Assembly (NCBI RefSeq): GCF_002904335.1
Contig: NZ_PPHF01000098.1
Location: 104,345 to 168,344 of the forward strand
Reading direction: 5' to 3'
Source of the DNA: Amycolatopsis sp. CA-126428
GTDB lineage: Bacteria; Actinomycetota; Actinomycetes; Mycobacteriales; Pseudonocardiaceae
DNA length: 64,000 nucleotides
Positions 38,459 to 47,182 of this stretch are shown here, piece by piece. Below the pieces are notes generated by a model, which worked only from the letters and a program-made list of their open reading frames with translations, was not told the DNA's origin and did not search any database. Positions within the stretch are counted from its first letter, which is position 1; each line of letters opens with the position of its first letter. Position numbers and translations under genes: made by a program.

Positions 38459-39369
38459 CGGGAGGCCTCCGGGGACGGCACCGCGAATTCGACGGCGTCG
38501 CGGGTGAGGTCGAGATAGGCCTGCTCGAGCGAGCCGGTGATCGGACTCAGCTCGTGCAGCGTCGCGCCGGCGTCGAAGGCGAGCTGCCCGATCCGGTCAC
38601 TGTCCACCCCGGACACCACGAAGGCGCCGTTGGCTTCGGTGAACTCGGCCTGCCCGGTCAGCGCCGTCCGCAGCCGGTCGGCGTGCGGGGTGCGCACGCG
38701 CACGCCGTGTTCACTCGTCTGTGCGATGAACTCGTCCATGGTGCCCTGGTAGATCAGCCGGCCGCGGCCGATCACCACCAGGTCCTGCGCGGTCTGCGCC
38801 ATCTCGGGCAGCAGGTGGCTGGACACGAACACGGTCCGGCCGTCGGCGGCCAGCGAGTGCAGCAGCTGCCGGATCCACGCCATGCCCTCGGGGTCGAGGC
38901 CGTTCACCGGCTCGTCGAACAGCAGCACGCGCGGATCGCCGAGCAGGGCGGCGGCGATCCCGAGCCGCTGCTGCATGCCGAGGGAGTACTGCAGGACGCG
39001 CATCGAGCCGACGCTCGTCAGCCCGACCAGCGCCAGCACCTCTTCGACGCGCTTGTCCGGGATGCCGTTGGTCGCGGCCAGCCAGCGCAGGTGGTCGCGC
39101 CCGCTGCGGCCGGGGTGGCGCCAGGTGGCGTCCAGCATCGCGCCGACCGTCCTCAGTGGATCTTTCAGCTGCTGGTACGGGACACCGTCGACGAGCACCC
39201 GGCCCGCGTCGGGCCGGTCGAGGCCGAGGACCAGCCGCATCGTCGTGGACTTGCCGGCGCCGTTCGGGCCGAGGAAGCCGGTGACGCGCCCGGAGCGCGC
39301 GGTGAACGTCAGTTCGTTGACCGCGGTCGTGGCGCCGTACCGCTTGGTCAGTGCTGTCGCCTCGATCAT
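38455..39369 (-). CDS. ABC transporter ATPase, paralogue 1
   Basis: 304 residues. Walker A GPNGAGKST, Q-loop in GAMLDATW, signature YSLGMQQRLGIAAALLG (degenerate SGG to LGM, typical of this DrrA/BcrA-like group), Walker B RVLLFDEPVNGLDPEG and the switch His in VSSHLLPEM are present. The C-terminal 70 residues are the family's accessory region with ATLHELSPITGSLEQAYLDL. Its permease overlaps in ATGA. It is about 60% similar by eye to the ATPase at 40249-41187, giving a tandem ABC duplication. Confidence 0.9.
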   Translation of the reverse strand: MIEATALTKRYGATTAVNELTFTARSGRVTGFLGPNGAGKSTTMRLVLGLDRPDAGRVLVDGVPYQQLKDPLRTVGAMLDATWRHPGRSGRDHLRWLAATNGIPDKRVEEVLALVGLTSVGSMRVLQYSLGMQQRLGIAAALLGDPRVLLFDEPVNGLDPEGMAWIRQLLHSLAADGRTVFVSSHLLPEMAQTAQDLVVIGRGRLIYQGTMDEFIAQTSEHGVRVRTPHADRLRTALTGQAEFTEANGAFVVSGVDSDRIGQLAFDAGATLHELSPITGSLEQAYLDLTRDAVEFAVPSPEASR

Positions 39370-39403
39370 GGGCTCCCCCGTCCGTCCAGGCGAGCCTACT
39401 GCG

Positions 39404-39454
39404 AAACACCGGATCCGGGTCGCCCCCCGACAGCGCGACCCGGATCCGGTGTTT
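39404..39454 (-). terminator. terminator after second ABC operon
   Basis: A perfect 19-bp inverted repeat (AAACACCGGATCC...GGATCCGGTGTTT) with a 13-nt loop lies 24 bp past the permease stop at 39479, with a T-rich end. It separates the two ABC operons. Confidence 0.82.
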
Positions 39455-39478
39455 TCCCCTGTTCCCCCTTTTTCTCCC

Positions 39479-40231
39479 CTATGCGTCCCGCTTCTTCGCG
39501 ACCCCGAGGGCGACGAGCAGGAACACGAGCGCGATGCCGGCGAAGTACGCCAGCGCCCAGCCGGGGCTCAGCGGCGAATCCGACGGCGCCGGGCCGTCGC
39601 CCGCGACGGCCGAGCCGCGCAGGAACTTGTTCGCCACGTTGAACGGCAGCCACTCGTGGATGTGGTGCCCGACCTTCGGGATCAGCTGCACCAGCTCCTC
39701 GACGGCCAAGTAGTAGATGAGCAGCAGGGCGATGGCCCCGGCGCTGTGCCGGATGAGGATGCCGAGCGCGACGGCGAGCACGGCGGCGACCGCGAACACC
39801 GGCCCGAGCCCGGCGACGTTCAGCCAGTCCTGCGTGGTGTGCAGGCCGAGGCCGTCGTTCGGCCGCATCAGCAGGCTGAGGCCGAGGGCGCCGAACGCGG
39901 CGATCTCGCCGATCACCAGGGCGACGAGCGCGACGACGATCGCCTTGGCGACCAGCGCCGGCGAGCGGTGCGGTACGGCCTGGAAGGTCGTCCGGATGGT
40001 GTTGAAGCGGTATTCGGTGGTCACCGCGAGAGCGGCGAGCACCATGACGACGGCGATGCCGAACTGGGAGCCGCCGAACTGGGTGGCGGCCACGGTGACC
40101 CGTTCGTCGGCGGGCGACGCGCCGGAGAAGATGGCCGCGAAGCCGATGGCCAGGGCCAGGGTGATGAGCGCGCACCACCACGGCGAGCGGGTCGAGAACA
40201 GCTTGATGCGTTCTACGGCGAGCAGATTCAT
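39479..40231 (-). CDS. ABC-2-type permease, paralogue 2
   Basis: 250 residues with about six membrane segments, starting MNLLAVERIKLFSTRSPWW. It shares its N-terminus, FQAVPHRSPALVAKAIVV and a C-terminal PLSPGWALAYFAGIALVF with the first permease, so the two arose by duplication. I chose the ATG at 40231; the open frame extends upstream into the ATPase gene. The gap to that gene's stop is only 17 bp. It is probably the membrane part of a drug or lipid exporter controlled by the divergent TetR. Confidence 0.88.
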   Translation of the reverse strand: MNLLAVERIKLFSTRSPWWCALITLALAIGFAAIFSGASPADERVTVAATQFGGSQFGIAVVMVLAALAVTTEYRFNTIRTTFQAVPHRSPALVAKAIVVALVALVIGEIAAFGALGLSLLMRPNDGLGLHTTQDWLNVAGLGPVFAVAAVLAVALGILIRHSAGAIALLLIYYLAVEELVQLIPKVGHHIHEWLPFNVANKFLRGSAVAGDGPAPSDSPLSPGWALAYFAGIALVFLLVALGVAKKRDA

Positions 40232-40248
40232 GGTCTTGGTTTCCCCGG

Positions 40249-41187
40249 TTACTTGGCGGACTCGAGCACGTGCTGCGCCTCGGCGTCGAGGCCGGTGTGG
40301 TACTCGACGGAGTCGCCGGTGATCTGCATGAAGGCCTGCTCGAGCGAGCCGGTCTGCGGGCTCAGCTCGTGCAGCACGATCCGGTTGGCGGCGGCGATCT
40401 CGCCGATCTTGTCGCTGTCCATCCCGGACACCACGAGCGCGTTCGCCTCGTCGGCGACCCCGGCGCTCGCCCGCTGCAGGACCTCGCGCAGCTCGGCCAG
40501 CTGCGGCGAGCGCACCTTGACGGTGTTTTCCGCGGCGCGGGAGACGAATTCCTCGGTGGTCGACTGCGAAATCAGCTGCCCGCGGCCGATCACCACGAGG
40601 TTGCTCGCGGTCAGCGCCATCTCCGAAAGCAGGTGGCTCGACACGAACACCGTGCGGCCTTCCTCGGCCAGCCGGTGCATGAACTTCCGGATCCAGAGGA
40701 TGCCCTCGGGGTCGAGGCCGTTCACCGGCTCGTCGAAGAGCAGCACCTCGGGGTCGCCGAGCAGGGCGGCCGCGATGCCGAGCCGCTGGGACATGCCGAG
40801 CGAGAACCCGCCCGCGCGCTTGTTCGCGACGCTGGTCAGCCCGACCGTGTCGAGCACCTCGTCGACGCGGGCGGCCGGGATGCGGTTGGACTTCGCCATC
40901 CACAGCAGGTGGGCGCGCGCCGAACGGTTCGGGTGCACCCACTTCGCGTCGAGCAGCGCGCCGACGGTGCGCAGCGGCTCCTTGAGGTCGTGGTACTTCT
41001 TGCCCCCGATGGTGACCTGGCCGCCCGTCGGGTTGTCCAGGCCCAGGATCATCCGCATGGTGGTGGACTTGCCCGCCCCGTTCGGACCGAGGAAGCCGGT
41101 GACCTGTCCCGCGGCCACGGAGAACGACAGGTTGTTCACCGCCAGTGTCTTTCCGTACCGCTTGGTGAGGCCGGTTGCCTCGATCAT
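40249..41187 (-). CDS. ABC transporter ATPase, paralogue 2
   Basis: 312 residues. Walker A GPNGAGKST, signature FSLGMSQRLGIAAALLG, Walker B VLLFDEPVNGLDPEG, switch His in VSSHLLSEM and the C-terminal VLHELSPQTGSLEQAFMQIT match paralogue 1. GAGGAG lies upstream of the ATG at 41187; a longer frame to 41589 crosses the regulator on the other strand and is rejected. First gene of the second ABC operon, divergent from a TetR gene 196 bp away that probably represses it. Confidence 0.92.
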   Translation of the reverse strand: MIEATGLTKRYGKTLAVNNLSFSVAAGQVTGFLGPNGAGKSTTMRMILGLDNPTGGQVTIGGKKYHDLKEPLRTVGALLDAKWVHPNRSARAHLLWMAKSNRIPAARVDEVLDTVGLTSVANKRAGGFSLGMSQRLGIAAALLGDPEVLLFDEPVNGLDPEGILWIRKFMHRLAEEGRTVFVSSHLLSEMALTASNLVVIGRGQLISQSTTEEFVSRAAENTVKVRSPQLAELREVLQRASAGVADEANALVVSGMDSDKIGEIAAANRIVLHELSPQTGSLEQAFMQITGDSVEYHTGLDAEAQHVLESAK

Positions 41188-41328
41188 GACTGCTCCTCTT
41201 CGCCCCTCGCTTACGACGCGTTCATCGTCGCGGGTCGGGGATGGTTCGCGCGTCACCCTGTAGGCCGAACCGGTCCCCCTACCTGAGTAGTACCTTGCTG
41301 GCTCTTCGGCCGATGCGCGATCCGTGAT

Positions 41329-41350
41329 GACCCTGAGTCGACCCTGATTC
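41329..41350 (+). repeat. tandem 11-bp direct repeat between ABC operon and tetR
   Basis: GACCCTGAGTC is followed at once by GACCCTGATTC, one mismatch apart, in the divergent promoter region just upstream of the TetR palindrome. One-turn spacing suggests a binding site for an activator that contacts one face of the helix. Confidence 0.4.
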
Positions 41351-41352
41351 GA

Positions 41353-41384
41353 CGGCATTAATGAACTGTGGTTCAATAATGCCG
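41353..41384 (+). promoter_or_regulatory. TetR operator next to its own start codon
   Basis: CGGCATTAATGAAC and GTTCAATAATGCCG form a 14-bp inverted repeat with one mismatch and a 4-nt centre, ending on the first base of the tetR GTG. Its size and place fit a TetR dimer site for autorepression and repression of the divergent ABC operon. There is no Shine-Dalgarno sequence for tetR. Confidence 0.65.
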
Positions 41385-41971
41385 TGGCCCGGCCGAGGAG
41401 CATCACCGACGAGCGGCTGCTGGGTGCGGCGGAGACCGTGATCGGCCGCTGTGGCCCCGGTTTCACGCTCGCGCAGGTCGCCGCGGAAGCGGGGGTCTCG
41501 GTCGGCACGGTCGCGCAGCGGTTCGGTTCCAAGAGCGGCTTGCTGCAGGCGATGAGCCGGCGGGCCACCCGGCGGGCGGTCGAGCACATGCGGGCGTGCG
41601 CCGAGCGGGCGGACGACCCGGTCGACGGCCTGCGCGCCGCGGCGGTGTCGGTCTACGCGGTGCTCGGTGACGCCGAAGAGGCGGCGAACCACCTGGGCCA
41701 GCTCGGCGTGGACATCGGTGACCCGGTGCTGCGGTCGCTGCTGGGCGAGCACTTCACGGCGGTCGAGGACGAACTGCGGCGGCTGGTGCGGGCGGCGGCT
41801 CCGGCGCTGCCGCACGCGCCGAGCGTGCCGCGGGCGGCGCGGGCGGTGCTCGGCGTGCTCAACGGGGTGTCGATCGACTGGTCGATCCGGCCGCACGGGC
41901 GGCTGGCCGACCGGCTGGCGGAGGACGTCGACGCGGTGCTGTCCGCGTGGCGGGGACGGGAGGATTCATGA
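41384..41971 (+). CDS. TetR-family transcriptional regulator (next to ABC exporter)
   Basis: 195 residues. The N-terminal HTH is FTLAQVAAEAGVSVGTVAQRFGSKSGLLQAM, standard TetR; the rest is the all-helical ligand and dimer domain. It is divergent from the second ABC operon and co-directional with an SDR gene whose ATG overlaps its stop (ATGA). It probably represses both, releasing DNA when bound by the exported or reduced compound. GTG start at 41384 sits directly on the palindromic operator. The ligand is unknown. Confidence 0.9.
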   Translation: MARPRSITDERLLGAAETVIGRCGPGFTLAQVAAEAGVSVGTVAQRFGSKSGLLQAMSRRATRRAVEHMRACAERADDPVDGLRAAAVSVYAVLGDAEEAANHLGQLGVDIGDPVLRSLLGEHFTAVEDELRRLVRAAAPALPHAPSVPRAARAVLGVLNGVSIDWSIRPHGRLADRLAEDVDAVLSAWRGREDS

Positions 41972-42879
41972 GCTTGGCAGGCAAGGTCGCGGTGGTCACC
42001 GGGGCGACCCGGGGCTGCGGGCGGGCGATCGCGGTGGAGCTGGGCCGCGCGGGCGCGACGGTGTACGTCACCGGGCGTACGACGCGCGAAACGGTGTCGC
42101 CGATGAAGCGCCCGGAGACGATCGAAGAGACGGGCGAACTGGTCGAGGCGGCCGGCGGAAAGGCCGTCGTGGTCCGCTGCGACTTCACCTCCGTGTCCGA
42201 TGTGGACGCCCTGCGGGCCCGTATCGAGTCCGAAGTGGACGGAATCGACATCCTGGTCGACGACGTCTGGGGCGGCGACATGTACTTCCACTTCGACGCG
42301 CCGTTCTGGGAGACGCCGCTGGAGGACGCGCTCACCCTCACGCACAACGCACTCGACACGCACCTCATCGCGCTGCACAAGCTGCTGCCGCTGGTGGTCG
42401 CCCGCCGCGGGCTCGTGCTGGAGGTGACCGACGGCGACAACGACGACTACGTCGGCGCGGGCCTCCCCTACTACCTGGCCAAGTGCGGCATCCGCGCGCT
42501 CGGCCGGGCGCTGGGCGTCGAGCTGAAGAAGAACGACTGCGTCGGTCTCGCCGTCACCCCGGGGTTCCTGCGCTCGGAGTCGATGCTCGACCACTTCGGG
42601 GTCACCGAAGAAAACTGGCGCGACGCGGTGGGCAAGCTCGCCCCGGTCGACTTCAAGATCTCCGAGACGCCGTACCTGCTGGCCCGCGGCGTCGCGGCCT
42701 TGGCGCAGGACCCGGAGGTCGCCCGGTTCGCCGGGCGGACGCTGGCGTCCTGGACGCTGATGAAGGAGTACGGCTACACCGACGTCGACGGCGACCGCCC
42801 GGACTTCGGCCGCTGGCTCACCGAGGTCCGCGACGCGGGCAAGGACCCGGCGGCCACGCCGCCGGACGACTTCCGCTGA
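41968..42879 (+). CDS. short-chain dehydrogenase/reductase downstream of tetR
   Basis: 303 residues, an extended SDR. VTGATRGCGRAIAVELG is the cofactor turn, ILVDDVWGG replaces the usual NNAG, and YYLAK carries the catalytic Tyr and Lys. GGAGG lies 4 nt before the ATG, which overlaps the tetR stop. It carries an extra C-terminal segment (about 240-303) with RTLASWTLMKEYGYTDVDGD that resembles SDRs annotated in drug-tailoring contexts. It may modify or detoxify the compound handled by the divergent ABC exporter. Two bases separate its stop from the convergent response regulator stop. Confidence 0.86.
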   Translation: MSLAGKVAVVTGATRGCGRAIAVELGRAGATVYVTGRTTRETVSPMKRPETIEETGELVEAAGGKAVVVRCDFTSVSDVDALRARIESEVDGIDILVDDVWGGDMYFHFDAPFWETPLEDALTLTHNALDTHLIALHKLLPLVVARRGLVLEVTDGDNDDYVGAGLPYYLAKCGIRALGRALGVELKKNDCVGLAVTPGFLRSESMLDHFGVTEENWRDAVGKLAPVDFKISETPYLLARGVAALAQDPEVARFAGRTLASWTLMKEYGYTDVDGDRPDFGRWLTEVRDAGKDPAATPPDDFR

Positions 42880-42881
42880 TT

Positions 42882-43538
42882 TCAGGCGATGCCGGGGCGG
42901 GCGAGACCGGTTTCGTAGGCCAGCACCACGGCCTGCACCCGATCTCGCAGCTCCAGCTTCGCCAGGATCCGCCCGACGTGCGTCTTCACCGTGGCCTCGG
43001 ACAGGAACAGCGCGTCGGCGATCTCCAGGTTCGACATGCCCTTGGCGATCAGCACGAGCACCTCGCGTTCGCGGTCGGTGAGCACGTCCAGCTCGGCGGT
43101 GTCCCGCATCGGGGAGCCGCCGGTGCCGACGAAGCGGTCCAGGAGGCGGCGGGTGACCGACGGCGACACCACGGCGTCACCCGATGCGACCGCGCGCAGC
43201 GCCGACACCAGGTGGTCGGGCTGGGTGTCCTTGAGCAGGAACCCGCTCGCCCCGCCCTGCAGCGCCGCGTAGACGTACTCGTCGAGGTCGAACGTCGTCA
43301 TCACCAGCACGCGCGCGGTGCCGTCGGCGACGATGCGCTTGGTGGCTTCGACGCCGTCGAGCACCGGCATCCGGACGTCCATCAGGACGACGTCGGGACG
43401 CAGTTCTTCGGCCATCTTGATGGCCTGCGCGCCGTCGCCGGCCTCGCCGACGACGTCGATGTCGGCCTGCGCTCCCAGCACCATGCGGAACCCGACGCGC
43501 ATCAGTTCCTGGTCGTCGACGACCACCACCCGGATCAC
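42882..43538 (-). CDS. NarL/LuxR-type response regulator, second system
   Basis: 218 residues. The receiver has D54 in VLMDVRMPVLDG and FLLKDTQ; the LuxR HTH region is LTDREREVLVLIAKGMSNLE with SEATVKTHVGRILAKL. About 45% identical by eye to the regulator at 30598. It shares GTGA with its kinase. No exporter is directly divergent here, so its target may be the nearby dynamin-type gene or its own operon. Convergent with the SDR gene. Confidence 0.93.
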   Translation of the reverse strand: MIRVVVVDDQELMRVGFRMVLGAQADIDVVGEAGDGAQAIKMAEELRPDVVLMDVRMPVLDGVEATKRIVADGTARVLVMTTFDLDEYVYAALQGGASGFLLKDTQPDHLVSALRAVASGDAVVSPSVTRRLLDRFVGTGGSPMRDTAELDVLTDREREVLVLIAKGMSNLEIADALFLSEATVKTHVGRILAKLELRDRVQAVVLAYETGLARPGIA

Positions 43539-44728
43539 TTGTCCAACCTAACCGGCAAGGCCGCGCGGACCTGCCACCCTCCGCCCGGAGCCGGGCCCAC
43601 GTCCAATGTCCCGCCGTACACGTGCGCGCGTTCGCGCATGCCGATCAAGCCGTTCCCGCCCGGCAGCCGGGGGTCGCGCCGTCCGGCGGGGACCAGTTGC
43701 GGGACGCGGCCAGCGCCGTCGTCGGACACCAGCACCTCCACCAGGTCGCCGGTCCGCTGGACGCGCACCGCGGCGGTCGCGCCGCGCCCCGCGTGCTTGA
43801 GCGTGTTGGTCAGCGATTCCTGCACGATCCGGTAGACGCCCAGCGAGACGCCGGCCGGCAGGTCGCCGAGCTCGCCGAGCTCCAGGTCCACCGGCACCCC
43901 GGCGGCGCGCATCCGATCGGCCAGCTCGGCGAGGGCGTGCGCGTCCGGCTGCGGGACCCGGGGCTCGCCGTCCGCGTCGTCGCTGCGGAGCACGTCCAGC
44001 AGGCGCCGCAGTTCGCCGAGCGCTCCTCGGCCGGTCTCGGAAATCGTTTGCAGGGCCCGTTGCGCGAGCTCGGGGTTGCTCTGGATCGCGTACGAAGCGC
44101 CGTCGGCCTGCACGACCATGACGCTGACCGCGTGCGCGACGACATCGTGCAGCTCGCGCGCGATCCGCCCGCGCTCTTCGGCCACCGCGATCCGGGCGGC
44201 CTGGTCCCGTTCGGTCTCGAGCAGGTGCAACCGGGCCTCCACTTCCACGTCGTAGGCGCGCCGGGCCCCGACGAACTCGCCGAGGGTCCAGCACAGGGCG
44301 ATCCCGAACGCGAGGAGCAGCACGGAGATGCCGAGCTCGTCCGTCTGCTCCAGCGCCAGCTGCAGCGCCGACGCGGCCACGACCGCGCCGACGAAGATCA
44401 GCCCCTGCCGCCGCCCCGCGTAGACGACGACCGAGTAGATGCTCAACGCCAGCCCGGCGACGCTGGCGATGCCCAGCGCCAGCGTCGCGTGCACGACGCT
44501 GAGCACCAGCACGACGTAGGCCGACCACAGCGGCGACTTCCGCCGGAACACCAGCGGAAGCACCATCGCGATGTCGACCGGCACGGCGACGTACCAGGGC
44601 GGCAGCCCGCCGAGCTCGTCCAGGCCGTCCGCGGTGAACAGCAGCAGGTCGAAGAGGCCGAGCAGGACGGCGAACACGGTGTCACCCGCCATGGGGTGGG
44701 CACGCATCCAGAGGCTCAGCCGTCGCAC
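43535..44728 (-). CDS. sensor histidine kinase, second system
   Basis: 397 residues. The N-terminal 155 residues hold about five membrane segments with short loops. The dimerisation box is GRIARELHDVVAHAVSVMVV (phosphoacceptor H194), and the ATPase domain has VQESLTNTLKHAG and GNGLIGMRERAHV. I chose the second of two adjacent GTGs (44728) because TAGTGT lies exactly 6 nt before it, as in other leaderless genes here; GTG at 44731 is possible. It overlaps its response regulator in GTGA. The sensed signal is unknown; the lack of a large extracellular domain suggests a membrane cue. Confidence 0.9.
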   Translation of the reverse strand: MRRLSLWMRAHPMAGDTVFAVLLGLFDLLLFTADGLDELGGLPPWYVAVPVDIAMVLPLVFRRKSPLWSAYVVLVLSVVHATLALGIASVAGLALSIYSVVVYAGRRQGLIFVGAVVAASALQLALEQTDELGISVLLLAFGIALCWTLGEFVGARRAYDVEVEARLHLLETERDQAARIAVAEERGRIARELHDVVAHAVSVMVVQADGASYAIQSNPELAQRALQTISETGRGALGELRRLLDVLRSDDADGEPRVPQPDAHALAELADRMRAAGVPVDLELGELGDLPAGVSLGVYRIVQESLTNTLKHAGRGATAAVRVQRTGDLVEVLVSDDGAGRVPQLVPAGRRDPRLPGGNGLIGMRERAHVYGGTLDVGPAPGGGWQVRAALPVRLDK

Positions 44729-44734
44729 CACACA

Positions 44735-44740
44735 ACACTA
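44735..44740 (-). promoter_or_regulatory. -10 element of leaderless second histidine kinase gene
   Basis: TAGTGT (minus strand) is 6 nt before the GTG at 44728. Confidence 0.5.
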
Positions 44741-44858
44741 GGTCGCCCGGCGGAGTTCGCGCGTCGGTCGCCGGTAGCACCTTCGGTGCGACCTGGGGAT
44801 GAGGCACATGGCACGATTCACGGGGGGTGGTCGCCTACGACGGGGAGGGCTGGGGGCC

Positions 44859-46415
44859 GTGACGTCACCGGAGCAGGGCCGGCTCGCGGGCCCGCTGTCG
44901 ATGTCGGTGGCCAACCTGTGCCACCGCCTGCAGCCGCAGGTCTCCGCGCGCACCGCCGCCGGGTTCGCCGAGGTGCTGCGCCGGCTCGGGGCGCCCCTGC
45001 AGGTGGCCGTGGCCGGCCGGATCAAGTCGGGCAAGTCGACGCTGGTCAACGCCCTGATCGGGCGCCGGGTCGCGCCGACCGACATCGGCGAGTGCACGCG
45101 GCTGGTCACCCGGTTCCAGTACGGCACGGTCGACCGCGTCGAGATCGTCTTCACCGACGGCCGCAAGCAGGTGCTCCCGTTCGCGTCCGACGGCATGATC
45201 CCCGCCGAGCTGGGCGTCGACATCGAGCGGGTGTCGCACATCGAGGCGTACCTGACCAACGCCGTCCTCCAGGGCATGACGGTGATCGACACCCCGGGCC
45301 TCGGCTCGCTCGACGCCGCTTCGGTGTCCCGCACCGAGCAGCTGCTGGGCGCGGCGAAGCACCGCAAAGAAGAGGACGACGAGGGCTCGGACGAGCTCGA
45401 CGACACCTCGCGCAACGCCGTCGCGGGCGCCGAAGCCGTCCTGTACGTCGTCACCCAGGGCGTTCGCGCGGACGACCAGCAGGCCCTCGCCGCCTTCACC
45501 GCGGCCACGGCAAGCCGCGAGGCGGGCCCGGTCAACGCGATCGCCGTCCTCAACAAGGCGGACACCATCGCGCCCGAGTCCGTCGAGGGGTCCGGCGGCG
45601 ACGTCTGGAAGGCCGCGACGCTGCTCGCCGAGAAGCAGGCGTCGACGTTGAAGCCGCGGGTCGCCGACGTGCTGCCGGTGATCGGGCTGATCGCCGAGTC
45701 CGCCGAGTCCGGCGGCTTCACCTCCGCCGACGCCGATGCGCTGCGCCAGCTCGCCGAGCTCGACGACGACGTCCTGCAGACCATGCTGATCTCGGCCGAC
45801 ATCTTCACGAGCTGGGAGTGCGACGTCCCGGCGGGCACCCGGCTGCGGCTGCTCGAGAAGCTCGATCTGTTCGGCGTCTCGCACGGCGTCGAGGCCGTCC
45901 GCAAGGAGCCGGAGATCACGGCGGGCGCGTTGCGGCGGGCGCTGCTCGACGCGTCCGGCCTGGAGGCGGTCCGGCAGCGGCTGGCGGTGGTGTTCGCCGC
46001 CCGCGCCGACGGCATCAAGGCGGCCGCGGCGCTGGCCTCGGTGACCGCGCTCGCGCACGCCTCGGCCGATCCGGCCGAGCGCCAGCGCGTCCACGACGCC
46101 ATCGAGGTGCTGCTCGCCAAGCCCGAGGCCCACCAGCTGCGGCTGCTCGAAGCGCTGACGCTGGTCGCCTCCGGCGCGGTCGACATGCCGGAGGACCTGT
46201 CCGAAGAGGTGCTGCGGGTCGGCAGCAACGCCGACATCGGCGCCCAGCTCGGCAAGCCCGGCGCCCCGCGGCCGGAGCTGGCCGCGCACGCGCTCGAGCG
46301 CGCCGGCTGGTGGCGGTCCTTCGCGTCCTTCGGTGCGACGCCGGCGCAGAGCCGCGTCGCCCACGTCGTCCACCGGGCGTACTTCTTGATCTGGCAACAG
46401 GTCCGCGACGCCTGA
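44859..46415 (+). CDS. bacterial dynamin-like GTPase, member 1
   Basis: 518 residues. G1 GRIKSGKS (53-60), the switch region DIGECTRLVT, G3 VIDTPGLGS (DTPG at 144-147) and G4 NKAD give a complete GTPase head. A long helical region follows, with an acidic insert EEDDEGSDELDDTS between G3 and G4. Bacterial dynamins act on membranes, for example in division septa or in repair of stressed membranes (DynA/DynB, IniA/IniC). No certain membrane segment is seen. The start is uncertain: GTG at 44859 has GGGAGG about 10 nt upstream, while ATGs at 44799 and 44808 add a basic leader with poor ribosome-binding sites. First gene of the dynamin-GrpE cluster. Confidence 0.85.
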   Translation: MTSPEQGRLAGPLSMSVANLCHRLQPQVSARTAAGFAEVLRRLGAPLQVAVAGRIKSGKSTLVNALIGRRVAPTDIGECTRLVTRFQYGTVDRVEIVFTDGRKQVLPFASDGMIPAELGVDIERVSHIEAYLTNAVLQGMTVIDTPGLGSLDAASVSRTEQLLGAAKHRKEEDDEGSDELDDTSRNAVAGAEAVLYVVTQGVRADDQQALAAFTAATASREAGPVNAIAVLNKADTIAPESVEGSGGDVWKAATLLAEKQASTLKPRVADVLPVIGLIAESAESGGFTSADADALRQLAELDDDVLQTMLISADIFTSWECDVPAGTRLRLLEKLDLFGVSHGVEAVRKEPEITAGALRRALLDASGLEAVRQRLAVVFAARADGIKAAAALASVTALAHASADPAERQRVHDAIEVLLAKPEAHQLRLLEALTLVASGAVDMPEDLSEEVLRVGSNADIGAQLGKPGAPRPELAAHALERAGWWRSFASFGATPAQSRVAHVVHRAYFLIWQQVRDA

Positions 46416-46463
46416 GCTTGTTTCCGCCTTGCCGAATTCCGCTGGTGGGCCCGCCTTTCCGCG

Positions 46464-46469
46464 TACTGT
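46464..46469 (+). promoter_or_regulatory. -10 element of leaderless hypothetical gene
   Basis: TACTGT is 6 nt before the GTG at 46476, with no usable Shine-Dalgarno sequence. Confidence 0.55.
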
Positions 46470-46475
46470 TGAGGC

Positions 46476-47123
46476 GTGCGCCTAGAAAACACGACATCCT
46501 GGCGGGCCGGCTGGAGCAGCGAGACCGAGGTCGACGCCGCTCTGTACATTCGTGACGCCCTGGCGCTGTCCGTTTCCGAAGGACAGGTGCTGCCGCCGGT
46601 GGAGCCCCAGGTCCCGGTGCACATCCCGGCCGGGCTCGACCGCGCGGCCGTCCAGGCGCAGTGGGCCGACTGGTGGGTCGACCTGCTGGCCTTCCTGCGC
46701 CACCGCGAAGACCCGGATCCGCGCAGCCCGCGCTCCCGCTACGGCCGGCCCGCGCTCGCGCAGGGGTCGGCGATGCGGCAGGCGCTCGAGTTCTTCGGCC
46801 CGGCCGCGGCCCGCCACTTCGCCAACGCCCGCGGCCCCGCCCTGCGCGGGACGAACGAGCCGTCGGGCACCACCCCGTGGGCACCCGGCTTCTACCGCCG
46901 CCAGATCGTGGCCGGCGAGCGGCTCGGCCAGCTGGTGCGCGAGGCCGAGGTGAAGCAGGGCCGCCGCGCCTACCCGTTCCGCCTGAACGTCATCGAGATC
47001 TCGGTCGCCGGTTCGATCTGGCTGCGCACGGCCGAAGACCAGCTGCTGGTCTCCTCCCGCCTCGCCGAAAACGGCCCGGGCTTGGAAGCAGTCCTCCGCC
47101 AGGTCATCGACGACCTCGTCTGA
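46476..47123 (+). CDS. hypothetical protein in dynamin cluster
   Basis: 215 residues that I do not recognise; no signal peptide or membrane segment. It is rich in Arg and Trp, with DRAAVQAQWADWWVDLLAFL (about 54-73), SRYGRPALAQGSAM and a C-terminal beta-rich part, NVIEISVAGSIWLRTAEDQL. It may be a small cytosolic adaptor. GTG at 46476 appears leaderless. It starts 60 bp after the first dynamin gene in the same direction and is followed by a hairpin. Confidence 0.6.
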   Translation: MRLENTTSWRAGWSSETEVDAALYIRDALALSVSEGQVLPPVEPQVPVHIPAGLDRAAVQAQWADWWVDLLAFLRHREDPDPRSPRSRYGRPALAQGSAMRQALEFFGPAAARHFANARGPALRGTNEPSGTTPWAPGFYRRQIVAGERLGQLVREAEVKQGRRAYPFRLNVIEISVAGSIWLRTAEDQLLVSSRLAENGPGLEAVLRQVIDDLV

Positions 47124-47140
47124 CATCGCGCTGCCCTACC

Positions 47141-47166
47141 CCGCGCGCCATAAACCGAGCGCGCGG
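47141..47166 (+). terminator. GC hairpin after hypothetical gene
   Basis: CCGCGCGC and GCGCGCGG form a perfect 8-bp stem with a 10-nt loop between 47123 and the next start. No T-run follows, but TCTAATAAT just after it could be a promoter -10 region. Confidence 0.4.
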
Positions 47167-47182
47167 TCTAATAATGATGGGC

